From: Okapia johnstoni
Lineage: Eukaryota > Chordata > Mammalia > Artiodactyla > Giraffidae
Assembly (NCBI GenBank): GCA_024291935.2
Contig: CM044308.1
Span: forward strand, 125,158,501-125,222,500
Reading direction: 5' to 3'
DNA: 64,000 nucleotides
Shown: positions 23,998 to 37,365 of the stretch, in pieces
How the letters are laid out: every line of letters starts with the position of its first letter
How positions within the stretch are numbered: position 1 is the stretch's first letter
Translations under genes and position numbers: made by a program
The notes under the pieces: model-generated
Told to the model about the DNA's origin: nothing
Database searches by the model: none
What the model saw: only the letters and a program-made list of their open reading frames with translations

Positions 23998-26755
23998 GTT
24001 CAGCTCAGTTCAGTTGCTCAATCATGTCCGACTTTTTGCTATCCCATGGACTGCAGCACACCAGGCTTCGCTGTCCATCGCCAACTCCCGGAATTTACTC
24101 AAACTCATGTCCATTGAGTCGGTAATGCCATCCAGCCACCCCTTCTCCTCCTGCCTTCAATCTTTCCTAGCATCAGGGTCTTTTCAAATGAGTCAGTTCT
24201 TCTCATCAGGTGGCCAAAGGATTGGAGTTTCAACTTCAGCATCAGTCCCTCTAATGTATATTCAGGACTGATTTCCTTTAGGATGGACTGGTTGGATCTC
24301 CTTGCAGTCCAAGGGACTCTCAAGAGTCTTCTCCAACAACACAGTTCAAAAGCATCAATTCTTTGGTGCTCAGCTTTCTTTATGGTCCAACTCTCACATC
24401 CATACATGACTACTGGAAAAACCATAGCCTTGACTAGATGGACCTTTGTTGGCAAAGTAATGTCTCTGCTTTTTAATATGCTGTCTAGGTTGGTCATAAC
24501 TTTTCTTCCAAGGAGCAAGCATCTTTTAATTTCATGACTGCAATCACCATCTGCAGTGATTTTGGAGCCCCCAAAAATAAAGTCTCTCACTATTTCTACT
24601 GTTTCCCCATCTCTTTGCCATGAAGTGATGGGACCGGATGCCATGATCTGAGTTTTCTGAATGTTGAGTTTTAAGCCAACTTTTTCACTCTCCTCTTTCA
24701 CTTTCATCAAGAGGCTCTTTAGTTCTTCTTCACTTTCTGCCATAAGGGTTGTGTTATCTGCATATCTGAACTTACTGATGTTTCTCCTGGCAATTTTGAT
24801 TCCAGCTTGTGCTTCATCCAGCCCAGCATTTCACATGATGTACTCTGCATATAAGTTCAATAAGCAACGTGACAATACACAGCCTTGATGTACTCCTTTC
24901 CCAATTAGGAACCAGTCTCTTGTTCCATGTACAATTCTAACTGTTGCTTCCTGACATGCATACAAATTTCTCAAGAGGCAGGTCAGGTGGTCTGGTATTC
25001 CCATCTCTTTAATAATTTTCCACAGTTTGTTGTGGTCCTCACAGTCAAAGGCTTTGGCATAGTCAGCAAAGCAGAAGTAGATGTTTTTCTGGAACTCTCT
25101 TGCTTTTTTGATGATCCAGTAGATGCTGGCAATTTGATCTCTGGGGCCTCTGCCTTTTCTAAAACCAGCTTGAACTTCAGGAAGTTCACAGTTCACGTAC
25201 TGTTGAAGCCTGGCTTGGAGAATTTTGAGCATTACTTTGCTAGCATGTGAGATGAATGTAATTGTGTGGTAGTCTGAGCATTCTTTGGCATTGCCTTTCT
25301 TTGGGATTGGAATGAAAAATGACCTTTTCCAGTCCTGTGGCCACTGCTGAATTTTCCAGATTTGCTGGCATATTGAGTGCAGCACTGTCACAGCATCATC
25401 TTTCAGGATTTTAAACAGCTCAACTGAAATTTCATCACTTCCACTAGCTTTGTTTGTAGTGATGCTTCCTAAGGCCCACTTGACTTCACACTCCAGGATG
25501 TCTGACTCTAGGTTGGTGATCACACCATTGTGATTATCTGTGTCATGAAGATCTTTTTTATACAGTTCTTCTGTGTATTCTTGCCACCTCTTCTTAATAT
25601 CTTCTGCTTCTGTTAGGTCCATACCATTTCTGTCCTTCATTGAGCCCATCTTTGCATGAAATGTTCCCTCAGTATCTCTAACTTTCTTGAAGAGATCTCT
25701 AGTCTTTCCCATTCTATTGTTTTCCTCTATTTCTTTGCATTGATTGCTGAGGAATGCTTTCTTATCTCTCCTTGCTGTTCTTTGGAATTCTGCATTCAAA
25801 TGGGTATATTTTTCCTTTTCTCCTTTGCCTTTCTCTTCTCTTCTCAGTTATTTATATGGCATCCTCAGACAACCATTTTGCCTCTTTGCATTTCTTTTTC
25901 TTGGGGATGGTCTTGATCCCTGCCTCCTGTACAATGTCATGAACCTCCGTCCATAGTTCTTCAGGCACTCTGTCTGTCAGATCTAATCCCTTGAATCTAT
26001 CTGTCACTTCTACTGTATAATCATAAGGGATTTGATTTAGGTCATACCTGATGACCTAATAGTAGTGGTTTTCCCTACTTTCTTCAATTTAAGTCTGAAT
26101 TTGGCAATAAGGAGTTCATCATCTGAGTTACAGTCAGCTCCTGGTCTTGTTTTTGCTGACTGTATAGAGCTTCTCCATTTGGCTGCAAAAATATAATCAA
26201 TCTGATTTTGGTGTTGGCCATCTGGTGATATCCATGTGTAGAGTTTTCTCTTGTGTTGTTGGAAGAGGCTGTTTGCTATGACCAGTATGTTCTCTTGGCA
26301 AAACTCTATTAGCCTTTGTCCTGCCTCATTCTGTACTCCAAGGCCAAATTTGCCTGTTACTCCAGGTATCTCTTGACTTCCTACTTTTGCATTCCCGTCC
26401 CCTATAATGGAAAGGACATCTCTTTTAGGTATTAGTTCTAGATTGTTGGTCTTCATATAACCGTTCAACTTCAGCTTCTTCAGCTTTACTGGTCAGGGCA
26501 TAGAGTTGGATTACTGTGATATTGAATGGTTTGCCTTGGAAACAAACAGAGATCATTCTGTCATGTTTGAGATTGCATCCAAATACTGCATCAGACTCTT
26601 TTTTTTTTAAACTATGATGGCTACACCATTTCTTCTAAGGGATTCTTGCCCACAGTAGTAGATATAATGGTCATCTGAGTTAAATTCACCCATTCCAGTC
26701 CATTTTAGTTCACCGATTCCTAAAATGTCGATGTTCACTCTTGCCATCTCCTGTT
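23998..26755 (-). mobile_element. Near full-length BovB LINE, coding frames broken
   Basis: About 2.76 kb on the minus strand. At the 5' end (26755 down to 26037) is the APE-type endonuclease, with IIGDGNAKVGS where the copy at 46205-48819 has IIGDWNAKVGS, and NSDDELLI in place of GSDHELLI. The RT frame runs from 25799 to 24831 with FADYAKAFD, then stops; the next frame (24743-24105) carries the C-terminus. The RT signature reads YADN in place of YADD, with one stop just before it. Such changes imply an inactive copy. Confidence 0.95.
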
Positions 26756-26761
26756 TTTGTT

Positions 26762-26806
26762 GGGTCACAAAAGAGTCAGGCACAACTTAGCAGCTAAACA
26801 ACAACA
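26762..26806 (+). repeat. Bov SINE 3' remnant
   Basis: Short piece reading gtcacaaaagagtcaggcac followed by 'aacttagcagctaaacaaca', the 3' end of a Bov-tA-like SINE. Confidence 0.7.
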
Positions 26807-26831
26807 GGATGGAGTTATACCTAGATGTACT

Positions 26832-26945
26832 TAGTCACTCAGTCGTTTCCGACTCTTTATGACCGCATGGACTCTAGCATGCCAGGTTCCTCTCTCCATG
26901 GGGATTCTCCAGGCAAGAATACTGGAGTGGGTTACTATGCCCTCA
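26832..26945 (-). repeat. Bov-A type SINE fragment
   Basis: Minus-strand BovB-derived SINE body, from 'cactcagtcgtttccgactc' to 'caagaatactggagtgggtt'; the tRNA head is missing. Confidence 0.85.
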
Positions 26946-28507
26946 AGGTGTACCAAAAAATAATGGTACACCTAGATGGTCTGCCATTATTTTTCTCATG
27001 CTAGGTCCATGATTAAATAATTATAGTCGAAAGTTTCTTTCATCCATCCTGTTATCAGGAGATATACCGAAATGGAAATAATGACATGGAAGAAATATTC
27101 AACATCACTGTCTTTGTTGGAGTAATAGTACTCTATCCCCACTTTGAGTAACATTTTCCTTACTATATGAGATCCACTGAATGTGATGATGAAGGAAAGA
27201 TTTCTCTAAATGTATCCAAATTGGCAGCATGCCCCTGAGCTTTGTATATAGCCACAGAATCTTTGTCTTAGACTCTCGAGGACCACCACCTTTGAGTCCA
27301 AGCCTCTCCCTTACTCATTTTCTTCTTCACCCCCAACAGATTTTACTTGCTTAACGAATCTGATAAGAGAGTTAGTCATTTTTCACTTCTATTGGTTCCT
27401 CTCTTGGATGGAGGGTAGGGCTCTGATCCTGAGTGTGGAGGGGTGGAGGTAGAGGTGGCCTTCCCAGTGGTCCTCCTGTCGCAGGACAGCTGTCTAAAAG
27501 ACAATCAGGCATTTTTCACTGCAGAGTTTAACCTCTAACTAGCACATTCCCTGTCATTATTAGGCTAAAAGATTTTGTTTCTTCCTACTCTTCAGTTATA
27601 ATTTAGAGGCCTTCCTTCTATCACTTTGTTCTTTTACGCAGTTGGGGTGGAGGGAAGAATGTATCCTGCCACACCCATGTGAAGGTCTTGAAGCCCTGTT
27701 AGACCTACCTACATGGAAGTTACTGCTTCCACAGGCGGAGGTGATGGACAGGAACAGGCTAAGGGTTTAAGTAGTCACTTTTGGACAAAATATATGTTAT
27801 ATTATCAATATTATTCATAGAGCCAACAGCTCAAACAAAGAAGTCCACAGGTCAGTGATGAGATATTAAAGAGAATGCACAGAAATGGTTTTAACCTAAT
27901 ACAGATATAGAGATTAAATTACAGTGATGGCAACAGCACTCCAGGGTTTATTCTCTCAGTGTCTGAATCAGCTTCATACCCGCTACAGCTCCTTTCCTGC
28001 TCATGAGCTGGACCTAAGGCATTCCAAAAAATCCCTCCATCCCGTGTCCCATCTTGCCCACTCTTGTTTTAGAGAAGCTCCTAGCCTCCACCTCTGGCTC
28101 TGTCTCACCCACTCTTCAGATCCAGTGATTATTTCCTTAGACTCGATGTTTCAGATATTCACTCATTCCCACCTTACTTGAGCTGGGAACTCAGATACCA
28201 GTTTCCTCTTTTCCTGAACCCTGAATCCTTAGGTCAACCCTACTCACCACTACCTCCCCCACTACCACACGAAACCCAAACTCTGAGAACCAGCCTAAAC
28301 CAGAGATTTGAGTCTCATCTTCTGTAAGCTTTAACCCCCAAACTCCATTTATATGGAAATCCAGGCATGGCAGACAATGTACTTAGGGCTTCATAAAAAC
28401 GAATAGAAAATCTGGCAAAAAGCTGAATTTTGAAAATGTCTTCCAAATCATCAAAACTGTAATTCCTTATCATAACTCTTAGTGTACTAGAATACCTTTT
28501 GCTTACA
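26946..28507. other. Intron sequence, nothing recognised
   Basis: Contains several small open frames without protein features or exon context (for example 27924-28181). No repeat is confidently named. Confidence 0.55.
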
Positions 28508-28714
28508 TTAGTGAAGTTGCTCGGTCGTGTTCGACTCTTTGCAATCCCATGGACTGCGGCCTACCAGGCTCCTCCATCCATGGGGTTTTCCAGGCAAGAG
28601 TACTGGAGTGGGTTGCCATTTCCTTCTCCAGGGGATCTTCCCGACCCAGGGATTGAACCCAGGTCTCTTGCATTGCAGGCAGATGCTTTACCGTCTGAGC
28701 CACCAGGGAAACCC
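28508..28714 (-). repeat. Bov-tA SINE, complete
   Basis: Minus strand, with both the BovB-derived body and the tRNA-derived head; the head end reads 'ctgagccaccagggaaaccc' on the plus strand. Confidence 0.93.
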
Positions 28715-28909
28715 TTTGTTTACTTTATCCACCATTTATCTATCTCTCCACCCCTCTAAGCTTTGGAATACTAGATCCAGAGTTGGATACAGTTGGGAAT
28801 CCGTAATTTACACATTAAATAAGGAAGTGTTCAACAATTGAGAATAGATGCTATTCTCAAGTAAGGCACTAGGTGGAGCATGTGAATTTAAAGGAAATTT
28901 TAAGTTGAC

Positions 28910-29953
28910 AGTTCAGTTCAGTTGCTCAGTAGTGTCTGACTCTTTGTGACCCCACGGACTGCAGCACACCAGGCTTCCCTGTCCATTGCCAACTCCTGGA
29001 GTTTCCTCCAACTCATGTCCATTGAGTCGGTGATGCCATCCAACCTCTGTCGTCTCCTCTTCCCGCCTTCAATCTTTCCCAGCGTTAGGGTCTTTTCAAA
29101 TGAGTCAGTTCTATGCTTCAGGTGGCCAAAGTATTGGAGTTTCAGCTTCAGGATCAGTCCTTCCAATGAATATTCAGGACTGATTTCCTTTAGGATGGAC
29201 TGGTTGGATCTCCTTGCAGTGCAAGGGACTCTCAAGAGTCTTCTCCAGCACCACAGTTCGAAAGCATCAATTCTTCGGTGCTCGGCTTTCTTTAAGGAGA
29301 AGGCAATGGCAACCCACTCCAGTTCTCTTGCCTGGAAAATCCCATGGACAGAGGAGCCCGGTAGACTGCAGTCCATGGGGTCGCTAAGAGTCGGACACGA
29401 CTGAGCGGCTTCACTTTCACTTTTCACTTTCATGCATTGGAGAAGGAAATGGCAACCCATTCCAGTGTTCTTGCCTGGAGAATCCCAGGGACGGGGGAGC
29501 CTGATGGGCTGCCATCTATGGGGTTGCACAGAGTTGGACATGACTGAAGCGACTTAGCAGCAGCAGCTTTCTTTATAGTCCAATTCTCACATCCATACAT
29601 GACTACTGGAAAAACCATAGCCTTGACTAGACGGACCTTTGTTGGCAAAGTAATGTCTCTGCTTTTTAGTATGCTGTCTAGGTTGGTCATAGCTTTTCTT
29701 CCAAAGAGTAAGCATCTTTTAATTTCATGGCTGCAGTCACCATCTGCAGTCATTTTGGAGCCCCCCCCAAAAAGTCTGTCTCTGTTTCCACTATTTTCCC
29801 ATCTGCTTGCTGTGAAGTGATGGGACCAGATGCCATGATCTTAGTTTTCTGAATGTTGAGTTTTAAGCCAACTTTTTCACTCTTGTCTTTCATTTTCATC
29901 AAGAGGCTCTTTAGTTTTTCTTTGTTTTCTGCCATAAGTGTGGTGTCATCTGT
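28910..29953 (-). mobile_element. BovB LINE fragment split by a BOV-A2
   Basis: The BovB 3' part occupies 28910-29294 and 29576-29953 on the minus strand, interrupted by a BOV-A2 insertion. The coding frame is broken by the insertion and by other changes. The fragment ends just inside the RT region, before the YADD-coding part. Confidence 0.93.
29295..29565 (+). repeat. BOV-A2 SINE nested in BovB
   Basis: Two BovB-derived monomers and a CAG tail. It is flanked by the perfect repeat gctttcttta at 29285-29294 and 29566-29575, which is part of the host BovB sequence, so the SINE inserted after the BovB. Confidence 0.95.
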
Positions 29954-32040
29954 TAACCAGTGACAACAAATTATTTAACTCAAGAAAACTGTAAAAAAAT
30001 TAAACCAAATTTATTTTGATTAATTTCAACTAAAAATACACAAATATAAAACAGTGTAACACTTTTAATAAATATGTAATCTAGGATAATGTCAATTTTA
30101 AAATATAAAAATTGGAGTAAATAATTTTTTCTCTTTATTCTCTCCAAACCTTTCCTGTATCCAAAGCAGGAAAATGAAGCAGGTAGCAGTTTCAGAAGAA
30201 CACTAGTTGAGGAAGACAGAGATAGGGCTGACATTATTTTTTTGTCCCTGTTGAGAAAAATGAACTGGCCTTTATCAGAGTGGGAAAAATACCATTCATC
30301 TACAATCAACTTCTAGATTGCTAGTTCAATTTGGGGAGCAAATTATTCTAGGAAAGTAATTGCTTATATACATGTAAAAGGTCAAACATTGCTAATAACC
30401 CAAGCCGTTTAAATCTTTAAAAAGTTTTTTGTTTATCTATAAAATAATTACTGGATATTTTATGAATCAAGCTAATTTTGCAGAAAGCATCCCTGCATAA
30501 TTCCTGAGGTTAAATATCTGTCAACAGATAGATTGGCATTTAGATTAACTCTACGAGTTCAGAAGAAATAGTTTTCAGTCCTTCAATATTGCATTGTAAC
30601 ATGTTCCATCTAGTTAAAAGTCAGGACTTTTGTGTAGAGTTTATTTATTTTGTGATACAGTCAATTTGAGGTTTGTCAGTGATGCTTTCCATTTTTAGTT
30701 GTTTTATAAAAATGCCACACAACACTGTGAAATGACATCCTTGTATGCAGATCTGGCTGACTTCAAGTTCCAGGTCAGAAGTTACTGGAAGAAAAAAAAA
30801 ATTCCTAGAAACTTGCCATTTTATCAGTGATGTTTGAATTCTGATTCCCTCATAGCCTGTTCCCATGTACCTCTCAGAATACCACGCATTGTGTCCCAAA
30901 CATATTTACTTGCATTCAGTAAGAGTCCTTTACTCTGGAACCAAGGCTGACTTTCTTTGATTATTACATTCCTTACTTTCTTTGTTAAAAAGATGCTTGA
31001 AATAAACCTCTACATAACCTATTTCATATGGATTGCAAGCTATAATTTTAGGAAGTAGATAAACTAGCTGAATTTTAATATGATGAAATTTAATTAGTTT
31101 AGCTAAAAATGTGTTGGCAGTATTTGGGTTTTATGATTGAACTTTAAGGGAAAAAAGTGATTGGGTTTTATGTGAAGAGGATTTGGTCAGAAATATGGAC
31201 CTTCTTAGCTTTTTTTTATTTAGCAAGGTGGTTAGATAGAAGCGCAGCACTGAGTTTTTATAAAAAGCTGTTTTCCAAACCAACATTTTTCATATTCATA
31301 TCACTAATATGATAGAATAGAGGTGAAATAACTACTTCTGTTTAATAACAACGTTTTCATTGCTTAGGTTATAAATTTTGACTTTATTGAGTAAAATTAA
31401 GTTTCAACTACTTTGAGCTTTATATTATTTAGCAGCAAAATTGGTTCTAGCACTAGAGATTGACTGATACCATGCATAAATATTCCTTTTTCAAATCTAT
31501 TAATAATAAGGAATCAGGAAGAACTTTTAATTTAATAGGCAGGAAGTTTTTAAACGCTGGGAGCAACAGCCCCTAGAGAAAACCTCACAAATAAATGCAA
31601 GGGGATGCATATAAAATACTGAGTGCTGTTTATTGTTTATAATAATAAAAAGCTGAATCAGCCTAAATGGTCAGATCTATTTATGAGATTGCAAAGAAAT
31701 CAATTACATATTTATATTATATATTACCCAAATGATTAAAGTGATACCTTGGTCACGTCACTCAACTCTCTCTCTCTCTCTCCCCATTGTTTCCTGTCTC
31801 TCACTCTCTGTTATGTGTGTACTGTCTATCCTCTATTACCTTTTATCCCCACTATCACATCACAGCTCTCTCTCAATCTTTTCTCTAGATGTATATGGGG
31901 GGGGGGATCAAGATGTTTCGAATGAAAATAAATTTGCAGAATGAAACCACAGTATGATTCATTTTTATAATTAAAACATATAAAAGTCCTCTGTGTTGTT
32001 CATGAGTTACAAATCAGTATAATGACTGATTAACTTTTAT
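29954..32040. other. AT-rich intron sequence
   Basis: No exon or named mobile element is supported. A short (TC)n run lies near 31766-31784. The sequence is AT-rich throughout. Confidence 0.55.
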
Positions 32041-32063
32041 TTTTTTTTTTTTATTTTTTTTTT

Positions 32064-32217
32064 TAAAAGTCAGAATTTATTTTGTTTCCTTGCAACAGAC
32101 ACACAAGCTCTGAATGCAAAAAGTTATTCTTACAAAATATGTGACATTTGAATTTCGCATACTTCACTTCAAAAACTTAATATCTCCTCCAATGAGAAAC
32201 AAGCCATTAGTCTTTGG
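32064..32217 (-). pseudogene. Possible 3' end of a processed transcript
   Basis: On the minus strand, about 150 bases end with an AATAAA signal (32081-32076), then some 12 bases later a long A tract (T tract at 32040-32063 on the plus strand). This is the layout of a 5'-truncated retroposed mRNA. I do not recognise the source gene. It could also be an unnamed SINE or chance T tracts. No target duplication was identified, partly because both flanks are T-rich. Confidence 0.4.
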
Positions 32218-32304
32218 TTTTTTTTTTTTTTTTTAACTCTTTTTTTTTTTCCAGCTTTTATTTTTTTTTAGTTTTATTTTCCTGGTTAAATGTTGGTACA
32301 TATT

Positions 32305-32344
<40 letters not shown>

Positions 32345-32346
32345 TT
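32305..32346. repeat. (TTTA)n microsatellite
   Basis: About ten TTTA units next to the 3' poly(T) of the L1 that follows. Confidence 0.93.
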
Positions 32347-35300
32347 AAATTTTATTTTTAGTTTTTTTTTTTTTTAATTTTTTAATTTATTTTAGTTTGG
32401 GGGCTAATTACATTACAATATTGTATAGTTTTTTGCCATACATCGACATGATCAGCCATGGATTCACATGTGCTCCCCCTCACCAAACCCTCTCCCACTC
32501 CCTCCCCCTCCCATCCCTCTGTGTCATCCCAATGCTCCATCCTTGACATCCGTCCATGCATAGAACATGGAATGGTGGTTCCGCTTCACATGATAGACAA
32601 TATACATGGTTTCAATGTTATTGTCCAGAACGTCCAACCCTCACCTCCTCCCTCAGAGTCCACAGACAGTTTCAATGCATCTGTGTTCTCTTATTCTGTC
32701 CTCACATATAGGGTTTACCATTACCATCTTTCAAATTCCATATACATGCATAGTATTCTGTAAATTGGTGCTTTTCTTTCTGGCTCACTTCACTATGTAT
32801 AATGGGGCGTCCTTTCATCCATCTCAATAGAACCAATTCAAATGTATTCCTTTTTTAATGGCGAGTAATATTCCATTTGTATCATGTAACCACAGCTTCC
32901 TTACCAATCGTCTGCCGGATGGACATCTAGGTGTTGCTTCCATGTCCTGGCTATTGTAACACAGTGCTGCATGAACATTGGGGGTACATGCGTCTCTTTC
33001 AATTCAGGTTTTCCTTGTGTATATGCCTAGCAATATGGGATTGCTGGGTCATTGGCAGTTTCTATTCCCAGTTTTTTTTAAGCAATCTCCACACTGTTCT
33101 CCATAGTGGCTGTACTAGTTTGCATTCCCACCAACAGTGTAAGAGGGGTTCCCTTTTCTCCACACCCTCTCCAGCATTTATTGCTTGTAGACATTTGGAT
33201 AGCGGCCATTCTGACTGGTGTGTAATGGGTACCTCATTGTGGGTTTTGATTTTGCATTTCTCCTAATAATGAGTGAAGTTGAGCATCTTTTTCTCATGTG
33301 TTTTTTTTAGCCACTGTATGTCTTCGTATGTAGAAATTTCTGTTTAGTTTTTTGGCCCCATTTTTTGATTGGGTCGTTTATTTTTCTGGAATTCAGCTGC
33401 AGGAGTTGCTTGTATATTTTTGAGATTAATTGTTTGTCTGTTGCTTCGTTTGCTATTATTTTCTCCCATTCTGAAGGCTGTCTTTTCATCTTGCTTATAG
33501 TTTCCTTTGTTGTGCAAAAGCTTTTAATTTTAATTAGGTCCCATTTGTTTATTTTTGCTTTTATTTCTAATATTCTGGGGGTGGGTCATGGAGGATCCTG
33601 CTGTGATTTATGTCAGAGAGTGCTTTGCCTATGTTTTCCTCTAGGAGAATTTTAATAGTTTTTTCTGGTCTTGACATTTAGATCTTTAAATACCATTTTG
33701 AGTTTATTTTTGTGTATGTGTTAGGGAAGTGTTTTCTAGTTTCATTCTTTTAACGAAGCGTGGTTTGACACAGTTTTTTCCCCCCAGCACCACTTGTTAC
33801 AGAGGATTGTCTTTTCTCCATTGTATACTCTATGCCCTCCTTTGTCGAAGATAAGTGCCCATAGTGCGTGGTTTTATCTCTGGGCATTCTATTTTGTTTC
33901 CATTGATCTATATTTCTATCCATGAGTGCCAGTACACCTAACACTGACCCTTGAAGACTTGCTTTGTAGTAGAGCTTGAAGACAGGACAGGTTGATTCCT
34001 CCAGTTCCATTCTTCTTTCTCAAGATTTGCTTTGGTCTAGTTCGAAGGTATCTTATACTTCCATACAAATTGTGAATGATTTGGCTCTAGTTCTTGAAAA
34101 ATTATCAATTGGTATTTTTGATAGGGATTGCAATTGAATCTATTAGATGCTTTGGTAGTATAACTCATTTTCATATATAAATTCTTCCAATCCATGAACA
34201 CGGTATATTTCTCCATACTGTTTTGTGGCCTCTTTGATTCTTTCATCAGTGTTTTACAGTTTTCTATATATAAGTCTTTTGTTTCTTTAGGTAGAAATAT
34301 TCCTAAGTATTTTATTCTTTTTGTTGCAATGGTGAATGGTATTGTTTCCTTAATTTCTCTTTCTGTTTTCTCATTATTGGTGTATAGGAATGCAAGGGAT
34401 TTCTGTGTGTTAATTTTGTATCCTGCAACCATTAGATATACATTGATTATCTCTAGTGTTTTCTGTAGAATCTTTAGGGTTTTCTATGTAGAGGATCATG
34501 TCATCTGCAAACAGTGAGAGTTTTACTTCTTCTTTTCCTATCTGTATTCCTTTTATTTCTTTTTCCGCTCTGATTGCTGTGGCCAAAACTTCCAAAACTA
34601 TGTTGAATAGTAGTGGTGAAAGGTGCATCCTTGCCTTTTCCTGACTTTATGGGAAATGCTTTCAGTTTTTCATCACCATTGAGATAATGTTTTGCTGTGG
34701 GTTTGTCATATATACTTTTATTATGTTTAGGTATTTTCCTTCCTATTCCTGCTTTCCTGGAGAGGTTTTTATCCATAAATGGATGTAGAATTTTGCAAAG
34801 GCTTTTTCTGCATCTATATTGAGAAATCATATTGTTCTTATCCGTTCAATTTGTTAATGTGGTGAATTACATTGATTGATGTTATGCGGATGTTAAGAAA
34901 CCTTTGCATCCTGGGATAAAGCCCACACTGGTCCATGATTGTATTTCTTTTTAATATGGAGTTGGATCTGTCTGCTAGAAATTTTATTAAAGGATTTTTC
35001 ATCTATGTTCATCAGTGATAATTGGCCTGTAGTTTATTCTTTTATTGTGACATCTTGGTCTGTTTTGGATAGGGAGATGGTGGCCGCATAGAAATGATTG
35101 GAAGTTTACCAGTCTCTACAATTCTCCTGAAGAGTTTGAGTAGGATAGGTGTTAGCTCTTCTTCTAAATTTTTGGTAGAATTCCCCGCTGTGAAGCCGTC
35201 TGGTCCTGGGCTTTTGTTTGCTGGTAGATTTCTGATTACAGTTTCGATTTCCGGCGTGCTTGTGATGGGGTCTGTTAATAGGATCATCTTAGAGGTGGAT

Positions 35301-37176
35301 TTCAGGAGGCCAGTTATGAGCGACGCGGAGTGTATGTATGTAGGCGCTCTAGTAGGTCATGGGGCGCGTGATATGATTTTCTATTCTCTCTTGCCTATGT
35401 CTCACTGATAGATTTTCATGAGAAGCGAGATACCACAGACAAATATGATCTACACATCTAGTATTGAGAGACCACATAAGGTCAAGTAGACCTGTTGGTA
35501 GTAGTCTCTTATGATCATTTGTATTGCTGTGTAGTCCTGTTGTGATCTCTCCATTTTCATTTCTATTTTGTTGATCTGATTCTTTCTCGCCTTTGTTTCT
35601 TGATGAGTCTGGCAAATGGCTTGTCAATTTTGTTTATCTGCTCGAAAAACCAGCTTTTAGTTTTGTTGAGTTTGCTATGTCCTCTTTTGTTTCATTTGCA
35701 TTTATTCTGCCCTAAGTTTTAAGGATTTCTTTTCCTTCTACTACACTGGGGTTCTTCATTTCTTCCTTCTCTAGTTTGCTTTAGGTGTAGAGTAGTTGAT
35801 TTATTTGAGTTTTTTCTTGTTTCTTGAGGTACGCCTGTATTGCTATGAACCTTCCCCTTAGCATTGCTTTTACAGTGTCCCATAGGTTTTGGGTTGTTGT
35901 GTTTTCATTTTCATTCGTTTCTATGCATATTTTGATTTCTTTTTTGATTTCTTCTGTGATTTGTTGGTTTATTCAGAAGCGGTTGATTTAGCCCTCCATA
36001 TGTTGGAATTTTTAATAGTTTTTTTTCCTGTAATTGAGGTCTAATCTTACTGCCTTGTGGTCAGAAGAAGATGGCTGGTATGATTTCAATTTTTTTGGAA
36101 TTTACCAGGCCTAGAGTTATGGGGTCCCCCAGGATGTGATGCTATCCTGGAGAAAGTTCCATGGCACTTGAGAAAAAGGTGGAAATTGCACTTGTTTTGG
36201 GGTGGAAAGTCCTGAAAATATCGATTAAATCTAATTTGTCTATAGTATCATTTAAAGTTTGTGTTTTTCCTTGATAATATTTTCTGTTTTGTTGATCTAT
36301 CCATAGGTGTTGAGTGGAGTCATTAAAGTCTGCCACTATTAATTGTGTTATTGTTAATTCCCCTTTCATACTTGTTAGTATTTTTGCCTTATATATTTTG
36401 GTGCTCCTATGTTGGGGTGCATATATATTTATAATTTTGCATCTTCTTCTTGGATTGACCCTTTGATCATTATTAGTGTCCTTCTTTGTCCCTTTTCACA
36501 GCCTTTATTTTAAAGTCTATTTATCTGAAATGAGTATTGCGACTCCTGCTTTATTTTGGTCTCCAATTGCATGAAAATATAATTTTCCAATCCCCTTCAC
36601 TTTCAGTCTGTATGTTGTCCCTATTTATGAGTGGGTCCTTGTAGAAGCATATGTAAGTGGGTCTTGTTTTGTATCCACTCACCACTCTTTGACTTTTGGT
36701 TGGGCATTCAACCCGTTTACATTTAAGTAATTATTGATAAGAATGGTCCGTTGCCATTTACTTTGTAGTTTAAGTTCGTATTGTTTAAACATCCTTTCGT
36801 GTTTTCCTGTTTAGAGAGAAGATCCTTTAGCATTTTTGTTGGAGAATCTGTTTGGTGGGTGCTGAAATTCCCTCAGTTCATGCTGTCTGTACAAGCTTTT
36901 GAATTCTCCCTTCATATCTGAAATGAGATCCTGCCGGGTACAGTAATCTGTGTAGATTTTTCTCTTTCATTACTTCAAGTATGTCTGCCATTCCCTTCTA
37001 GCCTGAAGAGTTTCTATTGAAAGATCAGCTAGTTATCCTTATGGGGACCCCTTGTGTGTTACTTTGTTGTTTTTCCTTCTGCTTTTAATATTTGTTCTTT
37101 GTGTTTTATCTTTGCTAATTTGATAATATGTGTCTTGGGGTGTTTCGCCTTGGGTTTTAAATCACACCACACACCA

Positions 37177-37326
37177 GGGGGGGGGGGGGGGGGGGGGGGA
37201 GGGGTGGGGGGGGGCGGTGGGGTCTGGGTGTTGGGGTCTGGTGGGGGGGAGCGGGGTGGCTGGGGGTTGGAGGGGGGCGATTAGGGGGGGAACGTCGCGG
37301 GTGGCAATGGGGTGGTGGGGGGAAAT

Positions 37327-37364
<38 letters not shown>
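37177..37364. repeat. G-homopolymer-rich block inside L1 ORF1
   Basis: Runs of 23 G (37177-37199) and 38 G (37327-37364), with G-rich text between them. It stands where the L1 ORF1 segment between RIIGVPE-like and NPRRNTP-like codons should be. Runs of this length are rare in mammalian DNA and suggest an artefact. Confidence 0.9.
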
Positions 37365-37365
<1 letters not shown>

